Source: Sphingomonas sp. | GTDB lineage: Bacteria > Pseudomonadota > Alphaproteobacteria > Sphingomonadales > Sphingomonadaceae | Reading direction: 5' to 3' | DNA: 64,000 bases | Assembly (NCBI RefSeq): GCF_013812825.1 | Contig: NZ_JACCSU010000068.1 | Span: 1-64,000 of the forward strand | In this document: positions 55,439-64,000 of the stretch, one piece after another | Layout: each line of letters starts with the position of its first letter | Numbering within the stretch: position 1 is the stretch's first letter | The notes under the pieces: generated by a model | The model's input: the letters and a program-made list of their open reading frames with translations, nothing else | What the model was told of the DNA's origin: nothing | Database searches by the model: none | Position numbers and translations under genes: made by a program

Positions 55439-57241
55439 GTGGTAGCCCCTGAGGGCCGCGGCATGGCGGCGGACCTCGCGCAGCTGTACCGATTCCTGTC
55501 TCCGGCGCGGCGGCGGCAATTCTTTTCGGTGCTGGCGCTGATGGTGCTCGGCGCAATCGCCGAGCTCGTGGCGATCGGGTCGATTGTGCCATTCCTGTCG
55601 CTGCTCGCCGGCGACTCCGGAGGGGAGCTGTTCCCCTGGCTGACCGACCTGTTCGAAGCGGTCGGTGCCGGCGACCACCGCGAGCAACTGGTCGCGGCGG
55701 CGCTGCTGTTCATGGCCGCCGCGCTGGTCGCTGGAGCGTTGCGCCTGCAGCTCGCCTGGTCGACCGAGAGCTTCGTGCTCGGCCTCGGCCACGAGCTTTC
55801 GGTCGAGATCCAGCGCCGCACTCTGGCGCAGCCTTATTCCTATCATGTCAGCCGCAATTCGAGCGAGATCATCGCCAGCCTCGAGAAAGTCCGGATGCTC
55901 ACCTTCGGCGTTCTTTTGCGGCTGATGCGAGCGGTGACGGCGGGCTTCATCGCGCTGTTCATCATCGCCGCTTTGGTGCGGATCGATCCGTTCACGGCGG
56001 CGATCGCCGCCGTCGCGTTCGGAGTCCTTTACGCACTCGTCTCGGCCTTCACTCGGCAGCGGCTGGCGCGAAATTCGGCGATCCTCGGCTCCGCCTTTGA
56101 GCGGCGGGTACAAATCATCCAGGAGAGCCTCGGCGGAGTCCGCGACGTGATCATCGACGATTCGCAAAGCGTCTATGTCGACGAATTCCGCAAGGTCGAC
56201 TGGCGCTTGACCCGCGCGCAGGTGACCACTTCCTTCATCGGCAGCGCCCCACGCTTCGTGATCGAAGCGGCCGGGATGGTTCTCATCGCCGCGCTTGCCT
56301 TGGCGATCGCCGGCCGTGAAGGCGGCCTTGCGCAGGCCCTGCCGATCCTGGGTGCGGTCGCGCTTGGCGCCCAGCGCCTGCTGCCGCTGATCCAGCAACT
56401 CTACGCGGCCTGGACCGGGCTTGCCGGGCAGCGCTCGGTGACCGCCCAGGTGCTCGATCTGCTCGCGCTTCCGGTCGAAGATCAGGCGCAGCGGTCGCGG
56501 CCGGGGGAGCCCTTGGAGTTCCGGCAAGCAATCGCGTTCGACAAGGTAAGCTTCACGTATCCAGGGCGGCAGCATCCAGCGATCGAGGACGTCAGTCTCT
56601 CGATCGAGTGCGGCTCGCGGGTCGCGCTGGTCGGTCCGACCGGCAGCGGCAAGAGCACTCTGGCCGACCTGCTGATGGGGCTCCTCGAGCCCACCGAGGG
56701 GACCATTGCCATCGACGGAACGCCGCTGACCCGCGAGACCAGGCGCGCCTGGCAGCGCAGCCTCGCCCACGTCCCGCAAGCGATCTTCCTCGCCGACGCC
56801 AGCATCGCCCGCAACATCGCCTTCGGGGTGCCGGCAGCGGACATCGACATGCAGCGGGTCGCTCGATCCGCCGCCGCCGCCCAGCTCGGCGGGTTCATCG
56901 ACTCGCTTCCCGACCGCTACGAGACTTCGGTCGGAGAGCGCGGAGTGCGCCTGTCCGGCGGCCAGCGCCAGCGGCTCGGGATCGCCCGAGCGATCTACAA
57001 GGATGCGCGGGTGCTGGTGCTGGACGAAGCGACCATTGCGCTCGACCATGACACCGAGGTCGCGGTGCTCAGGGCTCTCGACCAGTTGGGCGGCGAAGGC
57101 CGGACCGTCGTGGTCATCGCCCACCGGCGCTCAACAGTCGAGCACTGTGATCTGATCGCGCGACTGGAAAATGGCCGGCTCGTCGAGCTTGGCACATTCG
57201 CCGAGGTGTTCGGCCGCCCGCCGCGGACCGCGACGAACTAG
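55439..57241 (+). CDS. PglK-like ABC exporter (glycolipid flippase type)
   Basis: A 600-residue half-transporter: six helices over about residues 30-330 (VLALMVLGAIAELVAIGS, LVAAALLFMAAALV and others), then an ATPase domain with Walker A GPTGSGKST, signature LSGGQRQRLGIARA and Walker B VLVLDEAT. The helix layout matches PglK-type flippases. The D-loop is IALD where SALD is common. GTG at 55439 with GGAGG eight bases before it was chosen over the ATG at 55463. It converges on asnB with overlapping stops. Flipping of a lipid-linked sugar is inferred. Confidence 0.85.
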   Translation: MVAPEGRGMAADLAQLYRFLSPARRRQFFSVLALMVLGAIAELVAIGSIVPFLSLLAGDSGGELFPWLTDLFEAVGAGDHREQLVAAALLFMAAALVAGALRLQLAWSTESFVLGLGHELSVEIQRRTLAQPYSYHVSRNSSEIIASLEKVRMLTFGVLLRLMRAVTAGFIALFIIAALVRIDPFTAAIAAVAFGVLYALVSAFTRQRLARNSAILGSAFERRVQIIQESLGGVRDVIIDDSQSVYVDEFRKVDWRLTRAQVTTSFIGSAPRFVIEAAGMVLIAALALAIAGREGGLAQALPILGAVALGAQRLLPLIQQLYAAWTGLAGQRSVTAQVLDLLALPVEDQAQRSRPGEPLEFRQAIAFDKVSFTYPGRQHPAIEDVSLSIECGSRVALVGPTGSGKSTLADLLMGLLEPTEGTIAIDGTPLTRETRRAWQRSLAHVPQAIFLADASIARNIAFGVPAADIDMQRVARSAAAAQLGGFIDSLPDRYETSVGERGVRLSGGQRQRLGIARAIYKDARVLVLDEATIALDHDTEVAVLRALDQLGGEGRTVVVIAHRRSTVEHCDLIARLENGRLVELGTFAEVFGRPPRTATN

Positions 57242-59229
57242 GCGGCGGCCGACAGCGCAGAGCGCTGCTCGCGCACCCACGACTGGAACATCAGCACCGC
57301 CCACAGCGCCGGTGTCGAGTCGCGCCGGCCGCCGAGGTGGTCTTGCCAGCGGCGCTGGACGATTGCCGGGTCGAACCAGCCGTCCCCGGCCATTCGCGAC
57401 GCATCGAGCAGATCCTCGGCCCACGGCCGAAGCGGGCCCTTGATCCACTCGCCGACCGGAATCGCGAAGCCGACCTTGGGGCGCTCGAACAGCTCGCTCG
57501 GGACCTCGCGGTAAAGCAGTTCGCGAAGAATGTGCTTCCCGCGGCCGCCGCGCACCTTCATGTCGAGCGGGATCCGGGCGGCGAACTCGGCGACCCGGTG
57601 GTCGAGAAAGGGCACGCGAGTCTCGAGGCTCACCGCCATCGATGCGCGGTCGACTTTGCACAGGATGTCGCCGGGCAGATAGGAGACCGCATCGAAGTAC
57701 ATGGTCCGGACCGTGTCCGGTACTTCGTCGTCACAGTCCATGTCCTCGGCTCGCAGGGCGCCATGACCGCCGCGGACCGGCGATTCCTCGAAGCCCCACT
57801 CGTCGATGAAGCTGGAATAGAGCTCGTCGAAATTGCGCACCGAACCCGCCAGTCGAAGCCCTTTCTGGATCTTGCCGCCGATGAGCGGCTGGTGACGGCC
57901 CGAAAGCAGGCCGACCGCGCCGCTCCAGAATTGCGACGGCACCCGGCTCAGCGACGAGCCGATCGCCGAGCGCAGTGGCCGCGGCAGGCGGCGCAGCTGC
58001 TGCCACAATTGCGGTGCCGTGAAGTGCCGGTTGTAGCCGGCAAACAGCTCGTCGCCGCCGTCGCCGGTTAGCGCCACGGTCACCTGATCGCGGGCAAAGC
58101 GGCTGACGAGGTGGGTCGGGATCTGAGAGCTGTCGGCGAATGGCTCGTCGTACATCGACGGCAGAAGCGGGATGACGTCGCGCGCTTCCTGGACGGTCAA
58201 ATAGCGTTCGCTGTGGACGGTGCCGAGGTGGGCCGCGACCGTCCTGGCGTCTTCGGCCTCGTTGAAAGCCGCTTCCTCAAAGCCGATGGTGAAAGTGCGG
58301 ACCGGCGTCGAAGAGTATTTCTGGTAGAGGGCGACGATGGTCGAGCTGTCGACTCCTCCGGACAGGAAGGCGCCGACCGGCACGTCCGCGACCGACTGGT
58401 CGGTGATCGCTCTTGCAAGCACCTGCTCGAGCCCGTCGAGCGCTTCGCGTTCGTCGCCGATCCGCTGCTCGAGCCCGCGCCGGACGACGTCGCGGTACGA
58501 CCAATAGCGGCGGACGTGGATTCCGCCGGCCGCCCCGTCCGCCCGTGGCGGAGCGTCGAGCGGGGTCCGTGCCGCCTCCGGCGTGATGGTCAGCACGCAG
58601 CCCGGCTCGAGCTTGAACAGCCGGCGGTAGATCGACAGCGGCGCCGGGATGTAGGTTCGCGCCGCGAATAGCCGAAGCGCGCGTCGATCGATCTGGCCGT
58701 CGAAGCGCGGATGGGCGCGGATCGCCTTGAGCTCGGAGGCGAAGACGAAATCCTTGCCCGCCCAGCCGTAGTAGAGCGGCTTCTCGCCGAAGCGGTCGCG
58801 GACCAAATGGAGCGTGCGCTGCTTCCGGTCCCACAAAGCGAAGGCGAACATTCCGACGATCCTGGGCAAGGTATCGGCCAGCCCCCAGGCGGACACGCAC
58901 TCGAGGAAGGTCTCGGTGTCCGAATGGCCGCGCCAGCCGCCGGGCGGAGCATTGCCCGCCGCCTCGAGTTCCTTGCGCAGCTCGGAATGATTGTAGATTT
59001 CGGCGTTGTAGGTGATCACATAACGGCCGTCGGCGGACTCCATCGGCTGGTGCCCGGCGGGCGACAGGTCGACGATCGCCAGCCGGCGGTGGCCGAGCCC
59101 GACACCGGCCTCCGAGTCGATCCACACGCCCTCGTCGTCGGGGCCGCGGTGCACGAGCGGGTCGATCAGCCGCCGGACATCGCGCTCGTCGAGCCGAGAT
59201 GAAGAGATGATTCCGGCGATCCCGCACAT
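57238..59229 (-). CDS. asnB: Glutamine-hydrolysing asparagine synthase
   Basis: A 663-residue class II amidotransferase. Cys2 is the glutaminase nucleophile (MCGIAG), with HRGPDDEG, TYNAEIYNH and RDRFGEKPLYYG of the N-terminal domain; the synthase PP-loop is SGGVDSS. Members in polysaccharide loci amidate sugar acids or amino acids rather than making free asparagine. It converges with the flippase gene, so this is a guess. Length is in the long range for the family. Confidence 0.93.
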   Translation of the reverse strand: MCGIAGIISSSRLDERDVRRLIDPLVHRGPDDEGVWIDSEAGVGLGHRRLAIVDLSPAGHQPMESADGRYVITYNAEIYNHSELRKELEAAGNAPPGGWRGHSDTETFLECVSAWGLADTLPRIVGMFAFALWDRKQRTLHLVRDRFGEKPLYYGWAGKDFVFASELKAIRAHPRFDGQIDRRALRLFAARTYIPAPLSIYRRLFKLEPGCVLTITPEAARTPLDAPPRADGAAGGIHVRRYWSYRDVVRRGLEQRIGDEREALDGLEQVLARAITDQSVADVPVGAFLSGGVDSSTIVALYQKYSSTPVRTFTIGFEEAAFNEAEDARTVAAHLGTVHSERYLTVQEARDVIPLLPSMYDEPFADSSQIPTHLVSRFARDQVTVALTGDGGDELFAGYNRHFTAPQLWQQLRRLPRPLRSAIGSSLSRVPSQFWSGAVGLLSGRHQPLIGGKIQKGLRLAGSVRNFDELYSSFIDEWGFEESPVRGGHGALRAEDMDCDDEVPDTVRTMYFDAVSYLPGDILCKVDRASMAVSLETRVPFLDHRVAEFAARIPLDMKVRGGRGKHILRELLYREVPSELFERPKVGFAIPVGEWIKGPLRPWAEDLLDASRMAGDGWFDPAIVQRRWQDHLGGRRDSTPALWAVLMFQSWVREQRSALSAAA

Positions 59230-59320
59230 TTGGGTATCGGGTCCTTGCTAGAGCCGCATGCCGGCCGACTATTGCTCCGCCGAGGCGCCCGAAATCAAGC
59301 CGCGCTCCCGAAACGGCGAG

Positions 59321-59767
59321 TCACGGCAGGGCCGCGATGTCCGGCGGCACAAGCTTGCGGCGCGCTTCGGCCGAGAACAGCCGCTCGGCGCTGTAGAAGC
59401 GCAATGGCCAGTCGCGGCGGCCCATCGGGGAAAGCAGCAGCTCGTTGACCAGCTCGTGAAGCGGCTGGTTCAAGTCCGCCTCGGCGAGGAACAGCCGAAC
59501 GCCGTGCAGGAACAGGCGGGTGATCGTCTCATGATAGCCCTCGTCATCGCTGTTCACCCCGCCGACACTCTCGTTGTAGGCGCGGATGATGCCCGGCAGC
59601 TGGCGGTCGATGTCGATGTCCGGCCGGCGGGTGAGCAGGAAAGTGGTCGCGGCGAGGTGCGCCTCGTGGGTCCAGTCGGAGCGCGGCAGGGTGCGGGCGG
59701 TCAGCCCCTCGCCAATTCGGACGATCTCGGATTCGTCATGGAAAAGCCGGGGTTTCTGGTCGCTCAT
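59321..59767 (-). CDS. Hypothetical protein
   Basis: A 148-residue soluble protein with no signal peptide. It contains WTHEAHLAATTFLL, YHETITRLFLHGVRLFL and several Arg/Leu-rich helices. I do not recognise a family. The pattern of two His-containing helices could form a small helical bundle. It lies 39 bp downstream of the pckA stop on the same strand and may be its co-transcribed partner. Confidence 0.65.
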   Translation of the reverse strand: MSDQKPRLFHDESEIVRIGEGLTARTLPRSDWTHEAHLAATTFLLTRRPDIDIDRQLPGIIRAYNESVGGVNSDDEGYHETITRLFLHGVRLFLAEADLNQPLHELVNELLLSPMGRRDWPLRFYSAERLFSAEARRKLVPPDIAALP

Positions 59768-59806
59768 CGGTCGGGCCTATTCGGCAGCCCGACTGCAAGC
59801 CGGGCG

Positions 59807-61432
59807 TCAGACGGTTTCGGGTGCGTTGCTCGTTTGCACGGCTTGCGGCCCGGATTGTCGAACGCCCTCGTCGACGTGCGGCGCGAACTCGGCGAAATTG
59901 GCCACGAACAGGTCGACCAGCCTGGCCGCCGTGCGGTCGTATTCCTCCTTGTCCGGCCAGGTGCCGCGCGGATCGAGTATGGCGGTGTCGACGCCCGGGA
60001 CTTCGACCGGCACGTCGAAGCCGAAGTTCGGGTCCTTGCGGAAGTTCGCGTTCTTGAGGCTGCCGTCGAGCGCGGCGTTGAGCAGCGCCCTCGTCGCCTG
60101 GATCGGCATGCGCTTGCCGACCCCGTACTTGCCGCCGGTCCAGCCGGTGTTGACCAGCCAGCAGTCGACATTGCCCCTGGCGATCCGCTCTTTGAGCAAA
60201 TTGCCGTAGACCGACGGGTGGCGCGGCATGAACGGCGCCCCGAAGCAGGTCGAGAAGGTCGCCTCCGGCTCGGTCACGCCGATCTCGGTGCCGGCGACCT
60301 TGGCCGTATAGCCGGACAGGAAATGGTACATCGCCTGGTCGGGCGTCAGCCGGGCGATCGGCGGCAGCACCCCGAACGCGTCGGCGGTCAGCATCACCAC
60401 GTTGCGCGGCAACGGCCCCATGTTGTGCTCGGACGAATTGGGGATGAAGTCGATCGGATAGGCGCCGCGGCTGTTCTCGGCGAGGGTCGCGTCATCGAGG
60501 TCGAGCTCGCGCGTCACCGGGTCGATCACGACATTCTCGAGCACCGTTCCGAACCGCTTGGTGGTGGCGAAGATTTCCGGCTCGGCTTCGGCCGACAGGC
60601 GGATCATCTTGGCGTAGCAACCGCCCTCGAAGTTGAACACCGCGGTATCCGACCAGCCGTGCTCGTCGTCGCCGATCAGGGTTCGATGGGGGTCGGCCGA
60701 CAGAGTCGTCTTGCCGGTCCCGGACAGGCCGAAGAAGATCGCCGTGTCGCCTGCCGGGCCGATGTTGGCCGAGCAGTGCATCGGCATGATCCCCTGCGGC
60801 GGAAGCAGGAAATTCAAGAGGCCGAACACCGACTTTTTCATCTCGCCGGCATAAGCCGTGCCGCCGATCAGGATGATCTTCTTCTCCAGGTTGACCGCAA
60901 TCACCGTCTCGCTCCGGCAGCCGTGGCGAGCCGGATCGGCCTTGAAGCTCGGCAGGTCGATGATGAGATATTCGGGGTCGAAAGCAGCCAGCTCATCGGC
61001 TTGCGGCCGCACCAGCAGGGTGCGGATGAACAAATTATGCCAGGCAAGCTCGTTGATCACCCGCACCCGGACTCGGTGCTCGGGCTGCGAGCCCCCATAG
61101 AGGTCGGCGGCGAACAATCTGTCCTTGCCGCCGAGCGCTTCGAGGAAGTCCTGGTGCAGCCGGTCGAACGCATCGCCGTCCATCGGCTTGTTGGTCTCGC
61201 CCCACCAGACGGTGCGCTCGCTGGTGGAATCGCGGACGATGAAGCGGTCGCTGGCGCTGCGGCCGGTATGCTTGCCGGTGCGCACCACCAGCGGTCCGTG
61301 CCTGGCGAGCAGCCCTTCGCCGACGCGCACCGCATGCTCGACCAGGGGTGCGGTCGTCAGGTTCCAGTGGATCTCGGCGCCGGTCGCAATGCCCTGCGCT
61401 TCAAGCCCGTTCTTCGGAACCCGGTCGGTCAC
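59807..61432 (-). CDS. pckA: Phosphoenolpyruvate carboxykinase (ATP)
   Basis: PckA converts oxaloacetate to PEP, the gateway of gluconeogenesis. The 541-residue enzyme has the P-loop GLSGTGKTT at 235-243, Arg57 in KHTGRSA, and [11 protein letters not shown] with the catalytic Lys. Length and start (ATG 61430-61432) are normal. It is divergent from chvI-chvG, the usual arrangement in alphaproteobacteria, and ChvI-type regulators are known to affect carbon metabolism genes there; a shared 199-bp control region holds a perfect 12-bp palindrome. Confidence 0.97.
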   Translation of the reverse strand: MTDRVPKNGLEAQGIATGAEIHWNLTTAPLVEHAVRVGEGLLARHGPLVVRTGKHTGRSASDRFIVRDSTSERTVWWGETNKPMDGDAFDRLHQDFLEALGGKDRLFAADLYGGSQPEHRVRVRVINELAWHNLFIRTLLVRPQADELAAFDPEYLIIDLPSFKADPARHGCRSETVIAVNLEKKIILIGGTAYAGEMKKSVFGLLNFLLPPQGIMPMHCSANIGPAGDTAIFFGLSGTGKTTLSADPHRTLIGDDEHGWSDTAVFNFEGGCYAKMIRLSAEAEPEIFATTKRFGTVLENVVIDPVTRELDLDDATLAENSRGAYPIDFIPNSSEHNMGPLPRNVVMLTADAFGVLPPIARLTPDQAMYHFLSGYTAKVAGTEIGVTEPEATFSTCFGAPFMPRHPSVYGNLLKERIARGNVDCWLVNTGWTGGKYGVGKRMPIQATRALLNAALDGSLKNANFRKDPNFGFDVPVEVPGVDTAILDPRGTWPDKEEYDRTAARLVDLFVANFAEFAPHVDEGVRQSGPQAVQTSNAPETV

Positions 61433-61498
61433 TCACATTCCCCTGTTAGATGTTCAAAGCGGCGGCCAGCCGGCACCTTTGCAAGTGGGCCTGCCGCT

Positions 61499-61510
61499 GC
61501 ATACGTATGC
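61499..61510. promoter_or_regulatory. Perfect 12-bp palindrome in the pckA/chvI control region
   Basis: GCATACGTATGC lies 66 bp before the pckA start and 122 bp before chvI. A dimeric regulator could bind here. Which gene it serves and which protein binds are unknown. Confidence 0.45.
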
Positions 61511-61631
61511 GCCACAGCGCCTATAAACCCGAAAAAGTTGCCGGGTCAAAGCCGAGGCCCGCGGCTTGTTTCGGGATGAGACGCTGGCTAAGCCGCCCCT
61601 TCCGGCAAAAACTGCCGCCAAAAGGCCATCG

Positions 61632-62342
61632 ATGAGCCAAGTGATCGCGCTGGTCGACGACGACCGCAACATCCTCACGTCCATCTCCATCGCGCTCCAG
61701 GCCGAAGGCTTCATCACTCGCGTCTATTCCGACGGGGACACGGCATTGAAGGCGTTCGCCGAAAATCCCCCGGACCTTGGGGTGTTCGACATCAAGATGC
61801 CGCGAATGGACGGAATGGAGCTGCTCCGCCGGGTGCGCGAGACGAGCGCGATGCCGGTGATCTTCCTGACCTCGAAGGATGATGAGCTCGACGAGGCGCT
61901 CGGCCTGGCGATGGGCGCCGACGATTATATCGCCAAGCCCTTCTCCCAGCGGCTGCTGATCGCGCGGATCCGCGCTTTGCTTCGCCGCCAGGAGCTCGCC
62001 AGGGGCGAGGCCAGCGCAACGCAGGATGAGCCCGAAGCGCCGTTGCTGGAGCGCCGCCGGCTGAGCATGGACCCGGCGCGCCACAAGGTGCTGTGGGACG
62101 GCAAGGACGTCACTCTGACGGTCACCGAGTTCCTGATCCTCGAAGCGCTCGCCCAGCGGCCCGGAGTGGTGAAGAGCCGAAACCAGTTGCTCGACATCGC
62201 CTACCAGGACGACGTCTACGTCGACGACCGCACCATCGACAGCCACATCAAGCGTATGCGGCGCAAGTTCCGAGCGATCGATCCGGATTTCGACGCGATC
62301 GAGACGCTGTACGGCGTCGGCTACCGCTTCGAAGATGAGTGA
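61632..62342 (+). CDS. chvI: Response regulator ChvI
   Basis: A 236-residue OmpR-family regulator that answers the ChvG sensor to acid and envelope conditions in alphaproteobacteria. The receiver has acidic LVDDD at 8-11, phospho-acceptor Asp53, TSK at about 78-80 and KPF; the winged-helix output domain ends [15 protein letters not shown] ... GVGYRFEDE. The ATG at 61632 follows AAAAGG; the upstream frame adds a poor leader. It overlaps chvG by 8 bp. Confidence 0.95.
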   Translation: MSQVIALVDDDRNILTSISIALQAEGFITRVYSDGDTALKAFAENPPDLGVFDIKMPRMDGMELLRRVRETSAMPVIFLTSKDDELDEALGLAMGADDYIAKPFSQRLLIARIRALLRRQELARGEASATQDEPEAPLLERRRLSMDPARHKVLWDGKDVTLTVTEFLILEALAQRPGVVKSRNQLLDIAYQDDVYVDDRTIDSHIKRMRRKFRAIDPDFDAIETLYGVGYRFEDE

Positions 62343-63900
62343 GCACCCGCAATCGGCCGAGGCCGATGACCTCGCGCTGAGCTGGTCCGGGCGGTGGACG
62401 CTCGCCCACCGGATCCTGGCGGTCAACATCCTGACACTGGCGTTGCTGGCGCTCAGCATCCTCTACCTCGATGCCTTCCGCAATCAGCTGAGCAAGGAGC
62501 GCATTCGCCAGACGCAGCGCGAAGCGGCGATCACCGCGCGCGTGCTGGAAGCGGTTCCCGCGCAGGCCCGCGGCGCGGCACTTGCGCAGGTCGCGCGCTC
62601 GACCGGCAGCCGGCTGCGGCTCTACGACTCGCAGGGCCGGCTGGTCGAGGACAGCTGGCGCCTCACCGGCCCGACCTACGAGCTGCGCGACCCCGCCACC
62701 CAGCGCTGGACCAAGGACGCCGCCCGGGCCCTCGACCGTGGCTTCAACGCGATCGTCGGGGCCGAGCCGATCGACGATTTCTCCGAGCCCGCGAACGACC
62801 GCCTCGCCGCCTGGCCGGAGGCGCTCGAAGCCAGGAGCAGCGGCCGCGTCGAGAGCGAAGTCCGCAACGCGCCGGACCTGACGCCGGTGTTTGCGTCGGC
62901 AGCGCCCGCCGCGGGCGGGATCCTGCTGGTGACCGAGAACGACCGCAACTTCACCCGCACGGTTCGAAGCCAGCGCGCCGCCCTCGGGATCGCGATGGCC
63001 TTTGCGACCATCCTGTCGATCCTCCTGTCGCTGTTCCTTGCCCGAACGATCGTCCGGCCGCTGCGCCGGCTGGCGCTGGCCGCTCATCGGGTTCGTTTGG
63101 GCCGTGCCCGCGAGGTCAAGGTCCCCCGCCTGCCGTCGCGAAGCGACGAGATCGGGCTCCTTGCCCGGGCGGTCTCGGACATGAGCCAGTCGCTGCGGCT
63201 GCGGATCGACAATATCGAGGCGTTTGCCGCCGACGTCACCCACGAGCTCAAGAATCCGCTGGCCTCGCTGCGCTCGGCGCTCGACGGCCTCGACCGGGTC
63301 GAGGACCCGCAGCTTCGCCAGAGGCTGATCGAGGTCGCGCGCGACGACGTCCGGAGGCTGGACCGGCTGATCGGCGACATCAGCGAGGCGGCTCGAACCG
63401 ACGCCGAGCTCGCCCGGGCGGCGTTCGAGCCGGTCGATCTCGGCCCGCTGATCGAACAATTGGTATCGAGCTGGGAAACCAATCGCGAAAAGGGCGATGC
63501 GACGATCGCCTTCGCCCGGCCGCGGCGGGCCAGCGCGGTTGTGCTCGGCAAGCCGGACCGGCTCGTCCGAGCGATCGATAATCTGATCGACAATGCAATC
63601 AGCTTCTCGCCGCCGGGCGGGCTGGTGGAAATCGCCGCCGCCCGGGTCGGCGACAAGGTCCGAATCCGAATCGACGACGAGGGCCCCGGCGTTCCCGGCG
63701 AAGCGCGTCAGGCAATCTTTAACCGCTTCCACTCAGTACGGCCGGAGGGCGAGGATTTCGGCCGCCATTCGGGGCTCGGGCTTGCGATTGCCCGCGCAAT
63801 TGTCGAAGGCCATGACGGGGAGATTGACGTGCAGGACCGCGACGATGCGCCTTCGGGCGCCCGCTTCACCATCTGCTTACCGGCGGCGAACCTGTCATGA
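62335..63900 (+). CDS. chvG: Sensor histidine kinase ChvG
   Basis: A 521-residue inner-membrane kinase. Helices lie at about 25-46 and 216-238 with a periplasmic sensor domain between; a HAMP-like linker, the DHp box with His303 ([12 protein letters not shown]), N box [10 protein letters not shown]1 DDEGPGV and G2 GLGLAIA follow. The start ATG overlaps the chvI end, and its TGA overlaps the hprK ATG. It phosphorylates ChvI. Confidence 0.95.
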   Translation: MSEHPQSAEADDLALSWSGRWTLAHRILAVNILTLALLALSILYLDAFRNQLSKERIRQTQREAAITARVLEAVPAQARGAALAQVARSTGSRLRLYDSQGRLVEDSWRLTGPTYELRDPATQRWTKDAARALDRGFNAIVGAEPIDDFSEPANDRLAAWPEALEARSSGRVESEVRNAPDLTPVFASAAPAAGGILLVTENDRNFTRTVRSQRAALGIAMAFATILSILLSLFLARTIVRPLRRLALAAHRVRLGRAREVKVPRLPSRSDEIGLLARAVSDMSQSLRLRIDNIEAFAADVTHELKNPLASLRSALDGLDRVEDPQLRQRLIEVARDDVRRLDRLIGDISEAARTDAELARAAFEPVDLGPLIEQLVSSWETNREKGDATIAFARPRRASAVVLGKPDRLVRAIDNLIDNAISFSPPGGLVEIAAARVGDKVRIRIDDEGPGVPGEARQAIFNRFHSVRPEGEDFGRHSGLGLAIARAIVEGHDGEIDVQDRDDAPSGARFTICLPAANLS

Positions 63901-64000
63901 CGACCGCTCGTTTGTCATCCGAGACGGTTCACGCGAGCACCGTCGCGATCGAGGGCCGGGCGGTGCTGATCAGCGGACCGTCGGGGTCCGGCAAGTCCGA
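63897..64000 (+). CDS. hprK: HPr kinase/phosphatase-type protein, 5' part
   Basis: The window ends after 34 codons. The visible part [21 protein letters not shown] leads into the P-loop GPSGSGKS and matches the short alphaproteobacterial HprK that lacks the N-terminal domain. The gene order chvI-chvG-hprK (followed by PTS genes) is conserved in this class; the rest lies outside the window. The ATG overlaps the chvG stop. Confidence 0.85.
   Translation, partial: MTTARLSSETVHASTVAIEGRAVLISGPSGSGKS

Noticed and set aside
59258-61579. A 773-residue plus-strand open frame across pckA
   Set aside because: It is antisense to pckA, whose motifs are complete, and has the Arg/Gly/Asp-rich composition expected of shadow frames in high-GC DNA. 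The same reasoning removes the long antisense frames at 3205-4539, 4055-5812, 7120-8652, 11648-13219, 14762-16471 and 22210-23922.

Overview
The window is high-GC DNA from an alphaproteobacterium, almost certainly a member of the Sphingomonadales. Support comes from the gene families and their arrangement: pckA divergent from chvI-chvG-hprK, a single-cysteine DksA, a DUF1465 (RcdA-type) protein, large TonB-dependent receptors with N-terminal plug signatures, and an alphaproteobacterial SOS box (GTTC-N7-GTTC) in front of recA. I cannot name a genus or species from sequence alone. There are no rRNA genes, CRISPR arrays, transposases or phage genes. Most of the window is chromosomal core with a few accessory patches.

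Layout. 1-2.8 kb: tail of an MFS transporter, recA with its SOS operator, a divergent Lys/Ser-repeat mini-protein, and clpP. 2.9-8.6 kb: a TonB-dependent receptor, a membrane-anchored family 2 glycosyltransferase, trigger factor with a long basic and His/Cys-bearing tail, and tRNA-Leu(UAG). 8.7-11.6 kb: a Pro-rich mini-protein and a lipoprotein / M48 protease / lipoprotein operon. 11.7-18.4 kb: a minus-strand run of DUF4153 membrane protein, gatC, gatA, gatB and a PafA-type alkaline phosphatase. 18.6-21.1 kb: DUF3089 hydrolase, ruvX, pyrB. 21.1-25 kb: an orphan ParA module with a ribbon-helix-helix-like partner, a TPR-SPOR lipoprotein and a divergent Sel1-SPOR protein. 25-29.9 kb: serB and miaA with overlapping divergent starts, a BIME-like inverted repeat, a divergent ilvC, an overlooked 58-residue gene, and mutL. 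30-35.5 kb: the elongasome operon mreB-mreC-mreD-mrdA-rodA. 35.6-37.1 kb: tRNA-Lys(CUU) followed by an accessory-looking patch with an aldo/keto reductase and a broken SnoaL/DUF4440-like gene.

37.1-48.2 kb is a carbohydrate-use locus: a four-gene CUT1-type ABC importer, a TonB-dependent receptor with an unusual proline-rich tail, and three different GH43-family enzymes (one exported, one without signal peptide, one lipoprotein). Together they could bring arabinose/xylose-containing oligosaccharides across the outer membrane, trim them, import them and finish them inside; the substrate is inferred. 48.2-53.2 kb: an amino-acid permease, a nitronate monooxygenase-like protein, DUF1465, two YdcH-like mini-proteins, DksA-like protein and surE. 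53.2-59.2 kb: a surface-polysaccharide-flavoured group (UDP-GlcNAc 4-epimerase-like, small membrane protein, CAP-domain protein, PglK-like ABC exporter, AsnB). 59.3-64 kb: a hypothetical gene, pckA, and the chvI-chvG-hprK signalling operon, cut by the window end.

The best candidates for something new are the ParA/SPOR module, the SOS-box-linked Lys/Ser repeat protein next to recA, the trigger factor with a metal-binding-like basic tail, the TonB receptor with a proline tail beyond its last strand, and the BIME-like repeat that both encodes the end of MiaA and forms the leader of ilvC. Starts quoted below were chosen from family N-termini and visible ribosome-binding sites; functional names rest on motif recognition by reading, with no database search.
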